Assembly: GCA_945878585.1 (NCBI GenBank) | Contig: CAMDXQ010000007.1 | Span: forward strand, 1-32,960 | Direction of reading: 5' to 3' | From: Akkermansia muciniphila | GTDB taxonomy: Bacteria > Verrucomicrobiota > Verrucomicrobiia > Methylacidiphilales > Verrucolacustridaceae | Length of the DNA: 32,960 bases | Shown: piece by piece, positions 22,545 through 30,877 of the stretch | Layout: every line of letters begins with the position of its first letter | Position numbering within the stretch: the stretch's first letter is position 1 | Notes under the pieces: model-generated | The model's input: only the letters and a program-made list of their open reading frames with translations | What the model was told of the DNA's origin: nothing | Database searches by the model: none | Translations under genes and position numbers: made by a program

Positions 22545-24182
22545 ATGCCTATATGGGTTCAGTCAAAAAGAAGCGGAAATCAAAAATCGCAAAGCACAAA
22601 CGCCGCAAGCGTAGCCGCGCGAACCGCCATAAGAAGCGTCTCCGGTACAAGACGTAAGTCTTGGGCGTTTACCGCCCTACTTACTCTTGCTCCTTTTTCT
22701 CTTCCTGCCGTCGATCCGGCCCGAAATGAACGGGTCGAGTCTGCCCTCTCCTTTGCCGAGGGTCGTCGTGCCGATTCCTTGGGTTTAAGCGGAATCGCTC
22801 TCGATGCCTATACGCGTGCCCTCGAATCCGATCCGACATCGCGCCAGGCCGCTCTCGCAAAGGCTGCCTCTCTCATCGATCTGGGACGTTTCAGCGAAGC
22901 CCTGCCACTCCTTCAATCCCTAGCGCCGTCCTCACAGGATGAGGCGGAACGCTCCACCCTTCTTTGTCTGGCCCTAATTCAATCTAAGCAAGGAGAAGCT
23001 GCATCCGTAGCCCAGCGCGACGCCCTGACAGCCTTGGCAGGCTGGCAGACCGATGATCCTGCTCGACTCGCCCGCGTTGCCGAAGGCCTTCTCCGTTCTG
23101 GAACTTCTCTATCCAGAAAATCCCAAAAAGAAATTGCAGCCTCTGTCCTGCCCGCCTTCATCCGAGCTGCCGACCTGAATACTGGTTTGGGAGGCTTCAC
23201 TCTCCGCGCCGCCGAAATTGCCCTAACTGCCGACGACCTCCCCACCGCGATCCGCTACTTTCGTGAATTTGTCGACGAACGGCCTGACGAAGTCTCCTTC
23301 TTGGAGCAGTTGGCCGCAGTACTGATCCTCAATAATCAGTCTGCCGAGGCGGACGAACTCCTTCACCGCGCGGAACTGGAAAAACCGAATCGATCGAATC
23401 TCTATCCCGTGATGGGGAATCTGTATGACGAACTAAATCTCCCTGCCCGTGCTGAAATCTATCGAGTTCTCGCTCTCCACTGCCTCGAGAAAACTACTCC
23501 TGCCGATTACCTGCGACTGGCTCTTCTTCAGCTTAAACAGAATCAAACCCGCCGAACTCATCACACCTTGGCTCAAGCCGCCCAAGCGCATCCCGACTCA
23601 TTGCAAATTCTTCTAGTCCGTGGGCTGACGGAAAAAGCTGAGAATCGCATGGCAGAAGCAGCGGCAACCTTTGCTCAAGTCGAACGTCTCGCCCAAGGGA
23701 AACCCGGCATTCTCGATGCAGGCTTTTACTTTGAGTACGGTTCTGCCTGCGAGCAGTCGGGCCAACCCAAACGTTCCGAAGCTGCCCTCCAAAAAGCTCT
23801 TCAACTGAACCCCGCTCATCACCAATCACTCAACTATCTTGGTTATATGTGGGCGGAACGGGGAAAAAATTTACCTCAAGCTCTCTCTCTGATCGAAAAA
23901 GCCCTTGCCCTCAATCCAGGCAACCCAGCCTACCTCGATAGCCAGGCATGGGCACTGTTTCGCATGGGAAATCCCCAGGCAGCCCAGCCATTGATTGAAG
24001 AGGCGCTTCGCCAGGTACCTGATGACCCGACGCTACTGGAGCACTTCGGAGATGTGACCGCTCGTCTGGGAAAAACTCAGCTGGCCTTGGATTCGTACCG
24101 TAAAGCGGTCCAACTCGGAGGGCCGCCTGTTGTTTTGGGGGATAAAATTCGCCTCAGCGCGCCATCCGAAAAATCGAAGTAA
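22545..24182 (+). CDS. Exported TPR-repeat protein
   Basis: About 545 residues if started at ATG 22545. A signal-like segment (SWAFTALLTLAPFSLPA) is followed by some 10-12 tetratricopeptide repeats, for example LGLSGIALDAYTRALESDP, DLPTAIRYFREFVDERPDE, SEAALQKALQLNPAHHQSL and LPQALSLIEKALALNPGNP. A partner-binding scaffold in the periplasm or at the membrane is likely. The start is unclear. No usual start codon lies between the bS22-like stop and the signal segment, so in-frame starts at 22545 (ATG) or 22518 (TTG) overlap that gene in another frame. Its stop lies 2 bp from the facing small TPR gene. Confidence 0.85.
   Translation: MPIWVQSKRSGNQKSQSTNAASVAARTAIRSVSGTRRKSWAFTALLTLAPFSLPAVDPARNERVESALSFAEGRRADSLGLSGIALDAYTRALESDPTSRQAALAKAASLIDLGRFSEALPLLQSLAPSSQDEAERSTLLCLALIQSKQGEAASVAQRDALTALAGWQTDDPARLARVAEGLLRSGTSLSRKSQKEIAASVLPAFIRAADLNTGLGGFTLRAAEIALTADDLPTAIRYFREFVDERPDEVSFLEQLAAVLILNNQSAEADELLHRAELEKPNRSNLYPVMGNLYDELNLPARAEIYRVLALHCLEKTTPADYLRLALLQLKQNQTRRTHHTLAQAAQAHPDSLQILLVRGLTEKAENRMAEAAATFAQVERLAQGKPGILDAGFYFEYGSACEQSGQPKRSEAALQKALQLNPAHHQSLNYLGYMWAERGKNLPQALSLIEKALALNPGNPAYLDSQAWALFRMGNPQAAQPLIEEALRQVPDDPTLLEHFGDVTARLGKTQLALDSYRKAVQLGGPPVVLGDKIRLSAPSEKSK
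22553..22657 (+). CDS. bS22-like small ribosomal protein (AURKAIP1/COX24 domain)
   Basis: 34-residue, extremely basic protein, too short for the ORF track. It begins MGSVKKKRKSKIAKHKRRKR and ends RLRYKT. This is the pattern of the AURKAIP1/COX24 family (mitochondrial mS38, mycobacterial bS22), small proteins bound to the small ribosomal subunit; identification is from memory of that signature. It lies entirely inside the 5' part of the TPR ORF but in another frame, 24 bp after hisG. No strong Shine-Dalgarno is visible. Confidence 0.8.
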   Translation: MGSVKKKRKSKIAKHKRRKRSRANRHKKRLRYKT

Positions 24183-24184
24183 GC

Positions 24185-24529
24185 TCACGCCTTTCCCAGT
24201 TTCTCCGGATCTCCTCCCCAAGCTGCAACCTTCGCCTTGGCAGCCATCTCCTCCGCTTCTTTAATCCTCCCCGCTCTTCCGTAAGCTAAAGATAAACTTG
24301 TGTAGGCCAGCTGATCTTTCGGCCTCAGAGAGACTAGTTTTTGTAATGCGGAAATTGCCTCCTCCAGGAGGTCCAGCTTCACCAATGACATTCCAAGAGC
24401 CTGCCAAGCCTCTGCATTTTCAGGATCCAGCTCTGCAGCAGATCGATAAAAAACAGCCGCTTCTTTCATCTCCCCAAAAGCCAACGCCATGTGGCCTTCT
24501 TCCATCTTTTGTTCGGCAAGTGAATTCAC
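24185..24529 (-). CDS. Small TPR protein, last gene of heme operon
   Basis: 114 residues with three TPRs: AEQKMEEGHMALAFGEMKEA, NAEAWQALGMSLVKLDLLEEA and QLAYTSLSLAYGRAGRIKEA. I chose GTG 24529 rather than the track start 24664. It overlaps the cobA/hemD stop by 4 bp (GTGA) and removes a Gly/Cys-rich leader that is only the shadow of HemD. Cytosolic, with no signal peptide. It could assist complex formation among the tetrapyrrole enzymes, but this is only positional inference. Confidence 0.82.
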   Translation of the reverse strand: MNSLAEQKMEEGHMALAFGEMKEAAVFYRSAAELDPENAEAWQALGMSLVKLDLLEEAISALQKLVSLRPKDQLAYTSLSLAYGRAGRIKEAEEMAAKAKVAAWGGDPEKLGKA

Positions 24530-25968
24530 GACTTCTTTAGGATGGCAGATAGAACCCCAGCAACCGAGGGTTCCTTCGCCACCGCGCAAACTTTCCAGCC
24601 CACCTTTTGTGCTGCACGGACCGTTGCGGGGCCAATCACAACCACCTTGGGTTCTGATCTCCAATGGGGGATAGCCTTACGGAACCTCTCAGCAGCCGTT
24701 CCGCTTGCGAAGACAACCCAGTCGGCACCCTCTCGAGCCAGAGCCTTACGAACAGGTACGGGAATTGCGCGAGCCTCACGGTTTCGATAAATAACCAAAC
24801 TCTCGACTGAGAAACCCTTAGCTTGGAATAGCTTCGCCATATCGCCGCTGCCTGAATCTCCCGTGAGATGAAGAATCTTCCCTTTTGCCCACTTTGGCCA
24901 ACCTTGAGCTAACTCTTTGGATCCAGGGCCTCGTCCCACCCAGTCAGGCTCCAATCCGATCGAGCGCAAGACATCAGCTGTGGATTTCCCCACGGCGGCG
25001 ATATTGCACCGCGCAATCTTTCGCCAGTCCCCAACTATAGCAGGAAAAGCTCGTACTCCGGCAGCACTGGTAAAAATCAACCAGTCCGCTTGATGAATCT
25101 TATCGATCCATTCACGCTGGGGAGGTAGTACCTCGATCTGTGTCATAGGAATTTCCCATACCTCAGCGCCATTCTCTTCAAACACCTCTCTCCAGCCCTT
25201 CCTCAGATGATTACTCGCTGTGAGAACGATCCTTTTCCCGGCCAACGGCCTTTTTCCCCACCAAGCGAGTTTCTTCCGAAGACCGACAACTGACCCAACT
25301 ACCACCACAGCTGGAGCTTGAATCCTGTTTTTCTTGGCCGACGTCGCCAAGGTCCCCACCGTTCCGATTAACACACGTTGATTTTGGCAAGTTCCGCTCG
25401 ATATGACTCCCGCAGGCGTGTTTCTTGAGAAACCAAGTTCGATCGCACCCCGAAGAAAATCATCCAAACCTTCCACCGTCATATATCCCACCAGCGTTCT
25501 ACCCGAAACCGAGCCCTCGGCACGATTTCCGATTCGAAAAACCACCTCGGTACTTAATCCCCTCTGCGTAATCGGTATCCCGGCGTAGGCGGGTGCAGCT
25601 ACGCCAGACGTCACCCCCGAGATGACCTCAAACGGAATTCCTGCTTTCGCCAAAACCTCGGCCTCCTCCCCTCCACGACCAAAAACAAAAGGATCACCCC
25701 CTTTCAGACGAACTACACTTGCGCCCTTTTTTGCATAATGAATCAACTGGCGATGAATCTCTGCCTGTAGCATCTTCACGCCGCGAGGGGCCTTCCCTGC
25801 ATCCACAAACTTCACTCCGCTTCGAGTGCCCAAGAGGATTGCCGGATTCACGAGTCGGTCATAAAGAACGACATCTGCTCTCGCTAAAATCTCTTTTCCG
25901 CGTTGAGTAATCAGTCCCGGATCACCAGGACCTGCCCCAACAAGCCATACTTTCCCTTTTTTACCCAC
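24526..25968 (-). CDS. cobA/hemD: Uroporphyrinogen-III C-methyltransferase / uroporphyrinogen-III synthase fusion
   Basis: 480 residues, two enzymes in one chain. Residues 1 to about 240 are SUMT: VGAGPGDPGLIT (SAM binding), GGDPFVFGRGGEEAEVL and PVTSG-like VISGVTSG. This half methylates uroporphyrinogen III toward siroheme or cobalamin. Residues about 245-480 are the HemD synthase fold (KRIVLTASNHLRKGW, DWLIFTSAAGVRAF, IAAVGKSTADVL, DWVVFASGTAAERF), which cyclises hydroxymethylbilane. The start is GTG, overlapping hemC by 8 bp. Such fusions are known in several phyla. It places the branch point of heme and siroheme/B12 synthesis on one polypeptide. Confidence 0.95.
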   Translation of the reverse strand: MGKKGKVWLVGAGPGDPGLITQRGKEILARADVVLYDRLVNPAILLGTRSGVKFVDAGKAPRGVKMLQAEIHRQLIHYAKKGASVVRLKGGDPFVFGRGGEEAEVLAKAGIPFEVISGVTSGVAAPAYAGIPITQRGLSTEVVFRIGNRAEGSVSGRTLVGYMTVEGLDDFLRGAIELGFSRNTPAGVISSGTCQNQRVLIGTVGTLATSAKKNRIQAPAVVVVGSVVGLRKKLAWWGKRPLAGKRIVLTASNHLRKGWREVFEENGAEVWEIPMTQIEVLPPQREWIDKIHQADWLIFTSAAGVRAFPAIVGDWRKIARCNIAAVGKSTADVLRSIGLEPDWVGRGPGSKELAQGWPKWAKGKILHLTGDSGSGDMAKLFQAKGFSVESLVIYRNREARAIPVPVRKALAREGADWVVFASGTAAERFRKAIPHWRSEPKVVVIGPATVRAAQKVGWKVCAVAKEPSVAGVLSAILKKS

Positions 25969-26845
25969 GACGCATCTCCTCTGCTAACCGAACCCCCAAA
26001 AGCTCTCCCTCATTCGATGGGCCCTCCATGGAGCCGCGTTGAGGATAACCATGTAGATCCCGTACACCTGCCCTCAAATGTAATGTTCCGTTCGGTTGGA
26101 TCTGAGCAAATGCGCCCAATGACTCGGAGCACCCTCCGCCCCATGTTTGAAGGAAGCTTTTCTCCGCGGTAACTCGTGCACGAATTTGCTGATCATCCAA
26201 TCGTTGAGTCAGTTCAGTCGTTCGATGGTCATTCTTTCGGCATTGGACAGCCAAAGCCCCCTGTCCTGGAGCGGGAATCATCCACTCCACATCCAACCGC
26301 TCCATTTCAAGCCCACTCAACAATCCCCCCAAGCGGTCAATTCCTGCACAAGCCAACAAGATTCCCTGCCAATCCTTTTCGCCCAAACATCGCTCCATTC
26401 TCCGATCCACATTTCCACGGATGTTCTGAAACTCTGCTTGTGGATGTTTCTCGGTCCAAAACATCCTTCTCCTTGGACTTTCGGTTCCTACCCAAGTTCC
26501 CTTGGGGAGTTGGCTCCCTTTCTTGAAAACCCATGCATCCCGAGGATCAACTCGCTCGGGATATGCTGCGACTGTTAAGGAATCATGAATTCGTGTCGGA
26601 AGATCCTTGGCACTGTGAACCGCAGCATCAATCTCGTCCTCAACCAGAGATTTTTCCAAGGCGGAACTAAACTCACCGACTTCGGAGTGAATCTCATCGC
26701 CGAACTCAGAACGCGCGTCCCCCGTAGTTTTGAGAATGACCAGTTCGACACCTACACCCGGGCTGACTTTCCGAATCTGTTCTGCCACCCGTCTCGCCTG
26801 CTCCAAAGCCAGTCGACTTCCCCGCGTTCCCAACCGCAACTTCAT
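25961..26845 (-). CDS. hemC: Hydroxymethylbilane synthase (porphobilinogen deaminase)
   Basis: Polymerises four porphobilinogens to hydroxymethylbilane. 294 residues with LRLGTRGSRLALEQA at the N-terminus, HSAKDLPT, IRGNVDRR, and the dipyrromethane-cofactor cysteine (Cys239) in GGGCSESLGA, where the usual proline after the cysteine motif is replaced by leucine. The ATG overlaps the hemA stop by 4 bp. It supplies the HemD half of the next gene. Confidence 0.96.
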   Translation of the reverse strand: MKLRLGTRGSRLALEQARRVAEQIRKVSPGVGVELVILKTTGDARSEFGDEIHSEVGEFSSALEKSLVEDEIDAAVHSAKDLPTRIHDSLTVAAYPERVDPRDAWVFKKGSQLPKGTWVGTESPRRRMFWTEKHPQAEFQNIRGNVDRRMERCLGEKDWQGILLACAGIDRLGGLLSGLEMERLDVEWMIPAPGQGALAVQCRKNDHRTTELTQRLDDQQIRARVTAEKSFLQTWGGGCSESLGAFAQIQPNGTLHLRAGVRDLHGYPQRGSMEGPSNEGELLGVRLAEEMRRG

Positions 26846-27867
26846 CCCCGAAAAGCCTGAACCTTTTCACTTCGAGCCGTTCGCTGAATTGCAAAGTATG
26901 TTTCGTGTTTTCTCAGGACCTCTTCGGCCCGATGAATAGCTCCCAAGGATTCCGGCATCACTTCACTCCTTCTTGCTAATTCCTCTAGATCCACCCACTT
27001 GGACTGCGGAAAAGCTCTGCGGAGAGCCGTCAAAGTTCGAGGCACCCCTAAATCCAAAAGGAGCTCAGGCCCGCTTCCTTTACATTCTGTCCATGTCAAT
27101 TCACCCCCCGCCAAAGCAGAGACGACCACAGCAGCTGAATCGACAGCCCGTGCCCAATGCTCCCAAGGAACTGTTGATGCCCCCACTTCCACCGCCAAGG
27201 CGTTTGCGCGATCCTCCGATCGGGAGGAGATTAATATTCCGCGATTCCCAAACTCTTTCTCAACCATGGCGAAACTGCGAGCCGTGTGTCCCGAGCCCAA
27301 TAAAAGCAGCGGTCTTCGCTCTTTACCCTCAAGAAGCTCTCCCATCGCCTCCGCCGCCAAGCGACCAACAGAAGCATCGCCTCGTCCAAAACCGGCCGCC
27401 GCCCGTGCAGCTCGGGCTGCCCGTAACCCTGACTGGAAAAGGGAGTGCATCGATGTACCTGTGCCCCCTGCTTCCCGTGATGCCGCATAAGCCTGACGTA
27501 CCTGCCCCAAAATCTCTCCCTCTCCAACCACCATGGAACGTAATCCGGTGGCTACTTCAGCTAAGTGGCGCCAGCATGCGATTCCTTCATGCAAATAAAC
27601 TCCGCGTGCATCTTTCCAAGCGCTCCCAAGGTCTGTAGGCATCGAACGAGCCAAGGAAGACATGATCTCTGGGCCTTTCTGCTCAGAACGCCCATAAATT
27701 TCCACACGATTGCATGTGCTAAGAAAAACGACCTCTCCAGCCCCCTCGTGCTCGATCAGGTGCTGAATCCAACGATCTCCAGCAAAGGAAGCCAACGCCT
27801 CCCTCACTCCAAGGGAAGTCGAGTGATGATCCACCCCGACACAAAAGATGCCTTGAGATGAGCTCAT
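26842..27867 (-). CDS. hemA: Glutamyl-tRNA reductase (short form)
   Basis: NADPH-dependent reduction of glutamyl-tRNA(Glu) to glutamate-1-semialdehyde, the committed step of the C5 tetrapyrrole route. The start was moved from 27993 to ATG 27867, giving the N-terminus IFCVGVDHHSTSLGVREAL and a 4-bp overlap with the upstream gene. Features: catalytic Cys52 in FLSTCNRVEIYG, MVVGEGEILGQVRQAY, and the NADPH-binding LLLLGSGHTARSF. At 341 residues it is about 80 shorter than typical HemA and lacks most of the C-terminal dimerisation domain, as in Chlamydia HemA from memory. Confidence 0.93.
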   Translation of the reverse strand: MSSSQGIFCVGVDHHSTSLGVREALASFAGDRWIQHLIEHEGAGEVVFLSTCNRVEIYGRSEQKGPEIMSSLARSMPTDLGSAWKDARGVYLHEGIACWRHLAEVATGLRSMVVGEGEILGQVRQAYAASREAGGTGTSMHSLFQSGLRAARAARAAAGFGRGDASVGRLAAEAMGELLEGKERRPLLLLGSGHTARSFAMVEKEFGNRGILISSRSEDRANALAVEVGASTVPWEHWARAVDSAAVVVSALAGGELTWTECKGSGPELLLDLGVPRTLTALRRAFPQSKWVDLEELARRSEVMPESLGAIHRAEEVLRKHETYFAIQRTARSEKVQAFRG

Positions 27868-28460
27868 CCTTTGCGCATCAGTATCCGCGATTTCTTGGGA
27901 ACTGCATCTGGAGGAGTCGGGACAGGATTCCCAAGTAGCTTTCTCACTTCCGCCTGCATCGCCTTCGGGGAATCTGCGTCCATCTCCGACCATACCACAT
28001 CCCCGGTTTTTCCAAAGATCGTCACCTTCATCTTTTTCTCATCCGAACCCCATCCCAAGGAGTCGGTTGCTTTTCCATCGAAATCAGCAATTCCGCACAA
28101 ATCCACCCTTGGATTGCCAGGATTCTTGTTCGCCCGATACCACGGAATCAGTCGTTCCCCCTCTTCATCCAAGTCCGCCTTCATCTTGCCTACCGTCCAG
28201 CCTTTGAAGAGAGTTCCAAGAGACCTCCTTAAATCCACGACTACGATCACTCGAAATTCTTTTCTTCCCTGCCAGCCATAGAGGGCACGCCCAAATTCTC
28301 GGGTGGTATCCGCCAAGGGTTGGCTGCTGGCCAGCACAACAGTGATTCTGTCTGCTGGATTGAGTTCCACGACCTTCCCGTCGCAATCCTTGGGATGCGA
28401 GAAATCCTTTGCGCCCACAGGAGCGCATAGGACGAGCATTGCCAGTGCAAATAGTCTCAT
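27864..28460 (-). CDS. Exported protein, possible thioredoxin-like fold
   Basis: 198 residues. A short signal peptide (MRLFALAMLVLCAPVGA) is followed by a domain with alternating strands and helices (ADRITVVLASSQPLADTTREF, FRVIVVVDLRR, KKMKVTIFGKTGDVVW). This resembles YtfJ/redoxin-like periplasmic proteins, without a CxxC motif. Its only mature cysteines are in KDCDGK and DLCGI. 4-bp overlaps with both rlmI-like and hemA genes fix it in the operon. Function unknown; a link to heme handling is only positional. Confidence 0.72.
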   Translation of the reverse strand: MRLFALAMLVLCAPVGAKDFSHPKDCDGKVVELNPADRITVVLASSQPLADTTREFGRALYGWQGRKEFRVIVVVDLRRSLGTLFKGWTVGKMKADLDEEGERLIPWYRANKNPGNPRVDLCGIADFDGKATDSLGWGSDEKKMKVTIFGKTGDVVWSEMDADSPKAMQAEVRKLLGNPVPTPPDAVPKKSRILMRKG

Positions 28461-29623
28461 TTCACCTCCAGAAGAAATCCGCTCAAGTATCTGCTTTCAG
28501 GAAAAGCCGGGTCCATAGGATGATCGGATGATTGCCCAAGGGTAGTTTTGATCTGCACTACCCGCCCCTCCTCTTTGGCAACCTGTTTGACCATCCCTAA
28601 CAATTCCTCACTGCCGACGCGGTGCGAGCAAGAAAACGTGGCCAGTAATCCTCCCCGAGCGAGAACTTTCATGGAGTTGCGATGAAGTTCAGCCATTAGC
28701 TTGTTTCCTGCTTCCGCACTCTCGCGGCTTTTGACTAAACCCGGCGGGTCCAAGATCACCAGATCGTACTCACCTTTTCGACACGTTCTAAGAAAGCGTG
28801 TCACGTCTTCTTGGGCCCAACGAACCTTTAAACCATGATGTTCCGCGCTCTGCCGAGCCAACTCCAAGGAAGGACGGGAGCTATCTACCCCGGTCACCTC
28901 GCTGGCCCCTGCTTTTGCTGAACGAAGGGCAAACCCCCCATTGTGGCAAAACAGATCGAGAACCTTTCGTCCCCTACTCTCCTGGGCAACGATCCCGTAA
29001 TTCTCCTGCTGATCTAAATAAGTTCCTGTCTTCTGACCGGACCGTAAATCCACCCAGACCTCCATTCCGCCAATTTCTACTAAAATCGGCTTTTCTGGAA
29101 CCGTACCGAATGCTTCCCCCTGCAGGATCTCCAATCCCTCCAGTTTTCTTCCCGAAGCATCTCTCCGGATCCATATCCCCTCAGGCTGAAGGAGTTTAAG
29201 TGCGGCAGTCCGAACCAGCTCCCAGTTTTTTTCCATGCCCTCCGTGTTGATCTGGGCCACTAGATAACTTCCGTACTGGTCCAGTACGAGTCCCGGCATC
29301 GAGTCTGTTTCCGACCAAACAATCCTTCGTGCAGGTGTCCCTTTGCGTTTTTGCACGGCAACCTGCAGGGCCTTCTCGACAAATTTTGCATCAAAATCTC
29401 CAATATCCTTGCGAAATCTTCTCCAAGCGACTCGTCCTCCCTCGCGATAAAATCCGGTCCCAAGCAATTCCCCGTGCTCTCCTGTGGCCACGACCGGGCG
29501 ACCGCTCCATTCCTTCCCGGGTTCTGTATCGATTTCCGACTTAAGAATCCAAGGGTGCCCAGCTAAAGCCTTTGATCTTCCGCCCGGCTTTAACCGGAGC
29601 GCCCCACGGTCTGAGTCGGTCAA
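28457..29623 (-). CDS. RlmI-like class I SAM-dependent rRNA methyltransferase
   Basis: 388 residues with the layout of RlmI/YccW: an N-terminal PUA domain (LRLKPGGRSKALAGHPWI onward), a central RlmI-like EEHEA domain, and a Rossmann methyltransferase with LDLFCHNGGFALRSAKAGA (SAM loop), TGVDSS and the DPPGLVKSRESA motif. RlmI makes m5C1962 in 23S rRNA, but related proteins have other targets, so no exact symbol is given. TTG start; 4-bp overlaps with kamA upstream and the exported protein downstream. Confidence 0.88.
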   Translation of the reverse strand: MTDSDRGALRLKPGGRSKALAGHPWILKSEIDTEPGKEWSGRPVVATGEHGELLGTGFYREGGRVAWRRFRKDIGDFDAKFVEKALQVAVQKRKGTPARRIVWSETDSMPGLVLDQYGSYLVAQINTEGMEKNWELVRTAALKLLQPEGIWIRRDASGRKLEGLEILQGEAFGTVPEKPILVEIGGMEVWVDLRSGQKTGTYLDQQENYGIVAQESRGRKVLDLFCHNGGFALRSAKAGASEVTGVDSSRPSLELARQSAEHHGLKVRWAQEDVTRFLRTCRKGEYDLVILDPPGLVKSRESAEAGNKLMAELHRNSMKVLARGGLLATFSCSHRVGSEELLGMVKQVAKEEGRVVQIKTTLGQSSDHPMDPAFPESRYLSGFLLEVK

Positions 29624-30771
29624 CCGTGAAGATCGGCCACACTGGATTGACCGATTTCGGGGTACTCATACACGTCGCCCCGGTAGTTCTTTAAAATCAC
29701 CCTATCGTCTGCCATCCCCACAATATAGTTCGGCCCAACCGGAATCTTGCCGCCACCCCCCGGTCCATCCACCACGTACGTCGGCACTGCGTAGCCCGTG
29801 GTATAACCACGTAGCTGCTCCATGATATCCTGCCCTTCTCGTATCGTGGTCCGAAGGTGAGCCGAGCCGGTGATCAGATCACACTGGTAGAGGTAGTAAG
29901 GCCGAACCCGACAAAGGAGGAGTTTGTGGAATAGTTCCTTCAAAATCTCCGCTCGATCGTTGACTCCCTTAAGAAGAACACTCTGGTTGCCAAGAGGTAT
30001 TCCTGCATCCGCCAAGCGCCCCAAAGCCTCACGGACCTCCTGAGTTAGCTCTTTGGGATGGTTGGTGTGAACACTCATCCAGAGGGGATGATGAGTTCTT
30101 AACATGGCTACAAGTTCCGGAGTAATCCTTTGAGGCAAGAAGATGGGGATTCGGGTGCCGATCCGAACAAACTCGATGCTCGGGATCTTTCTTAAGCGGG
30201 TTAAAATCGCATTCAACTTGGCGTCCGAGAGAAGTAGAGGATCGCCGCCCGAAAGAAGGACATCCCGAACTTCAGAATGTTTTTCCAAATAAGAAAACGC
30301 CCCTTCCAAATCTACTGCTAACTCCTGTTCCCCTGCTCCACTGACCACCCGACTGCGTGTGCAGTAGCGGCAGTACGAAGCGCAACGGTCGGTCACAAGG
30401 AGAAGAACCCGGTCTGGATAACGGTGAACCAACCCAGGAACGGGCATACTCGAATCTTCGCCGCAAGGGTCGAGCATCTCATCTGCAGCCGTCGTCGCTT
30501 CCTCAATCCGCGGAACCACCTGACGTCGGATCGGGCAATCGGGATCGTTACGATCAATCAGGCTGAAGAAATGGGGGGTAATTCCCAATGCCAGTTTCTT
30601 TCCCCCAAGAATGGTCCCGGCACGCTCCTCCCCTGTGAGTGAGAGTCGACCTTCCAACTGTTCGAGGGACTGGATTCGATTGCGAAGTTGCCATGACCAG
30701 TCGCTCCAGTCAGAAGCGGAAACTGAACCCCAATCCTCCGAACGTACCAAGGCAAACTCTTTGGCTTTCAA
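29620..30771 (-). CDS. Lysine 2,3-aminomutase family radical SAM enzyme
   Basis: 383 residues. The radical-SAM cluster motif CASYCRYC (Cys130, 134, 137) is followed by VLLSGGDPLLLSDAKL, the PLP/SAM-contacting VRIGTRIP, and GPGGGGKIPV carrying the likely PLP-binding lysine. The family includes KamA (alpha- to beta-lysine) and EpmB (EF-P beta-lysylation). The retained C-terminal PLP-lysine region fits both; no EF-P or EpmA gene is in view to decide. The start is TTG with a poor ribosome site. First gene of a seven-gene coupled operon ending in heme enzymes. Confidence 0.9.
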   Translation of the reverse strand: MKAKEFALVRSEDWGSVSASDWSDWSWQLRNRIQSLEQLEGRLSLTGEERAGTILGGKKLALGITPHFFSLIDRNDPDCPIRRQVVPRIEEATTAADEMLDPCGEDSSMPVPGLVHRYPDRVLLLVTDRCASYCRYCTRSRVVSGAGEQELAVDLEGAFSYLEKHSEVRDVLLSGGDPLLLSDAKLNAILTRLRKIPSIEFVRIGTRIPIFLPQRITPELVAMLRTHHPLWMSVHTNHPKELTQEVREALGRLADAGIPLGNQSVLLKGVNDRAEILKELFHKLLLCRVRPYYLYQCDLITGSAHLRTTIREGQDIMEQLRGYTTGYAVPTYVVDGPGGGGKIPVGPNYIVGMADDRVILKNYRGDVYEYPEIGQSSVADLHG

Positions 30772-30877
30772 GGTTATAAAAGAAATTTACCCCACTAGAG
30801 AGCCCACGCCACCCAAAACTGAAGGCGTAGGAACGGCTTGGTTTCCTCTCCTCCTGCTAGATCTGGATCGATCCAGG

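Noticed and set aside
24530-24664. Upstream extension of the small TPR gene
   Set aside because: Gly/Cys-rich shadow of the HemD C-terminus; the GTG at 24529 gives a 4-bp overlap consistent with the operon.
30863-30876. CTGGATCGATCCAG palindrome after the permease stop
   Set aside because: Perfect 14-bp dyad, but with no unpaired loop and no T-run it does not look like a terminator; could be chance or an unknown protein site.
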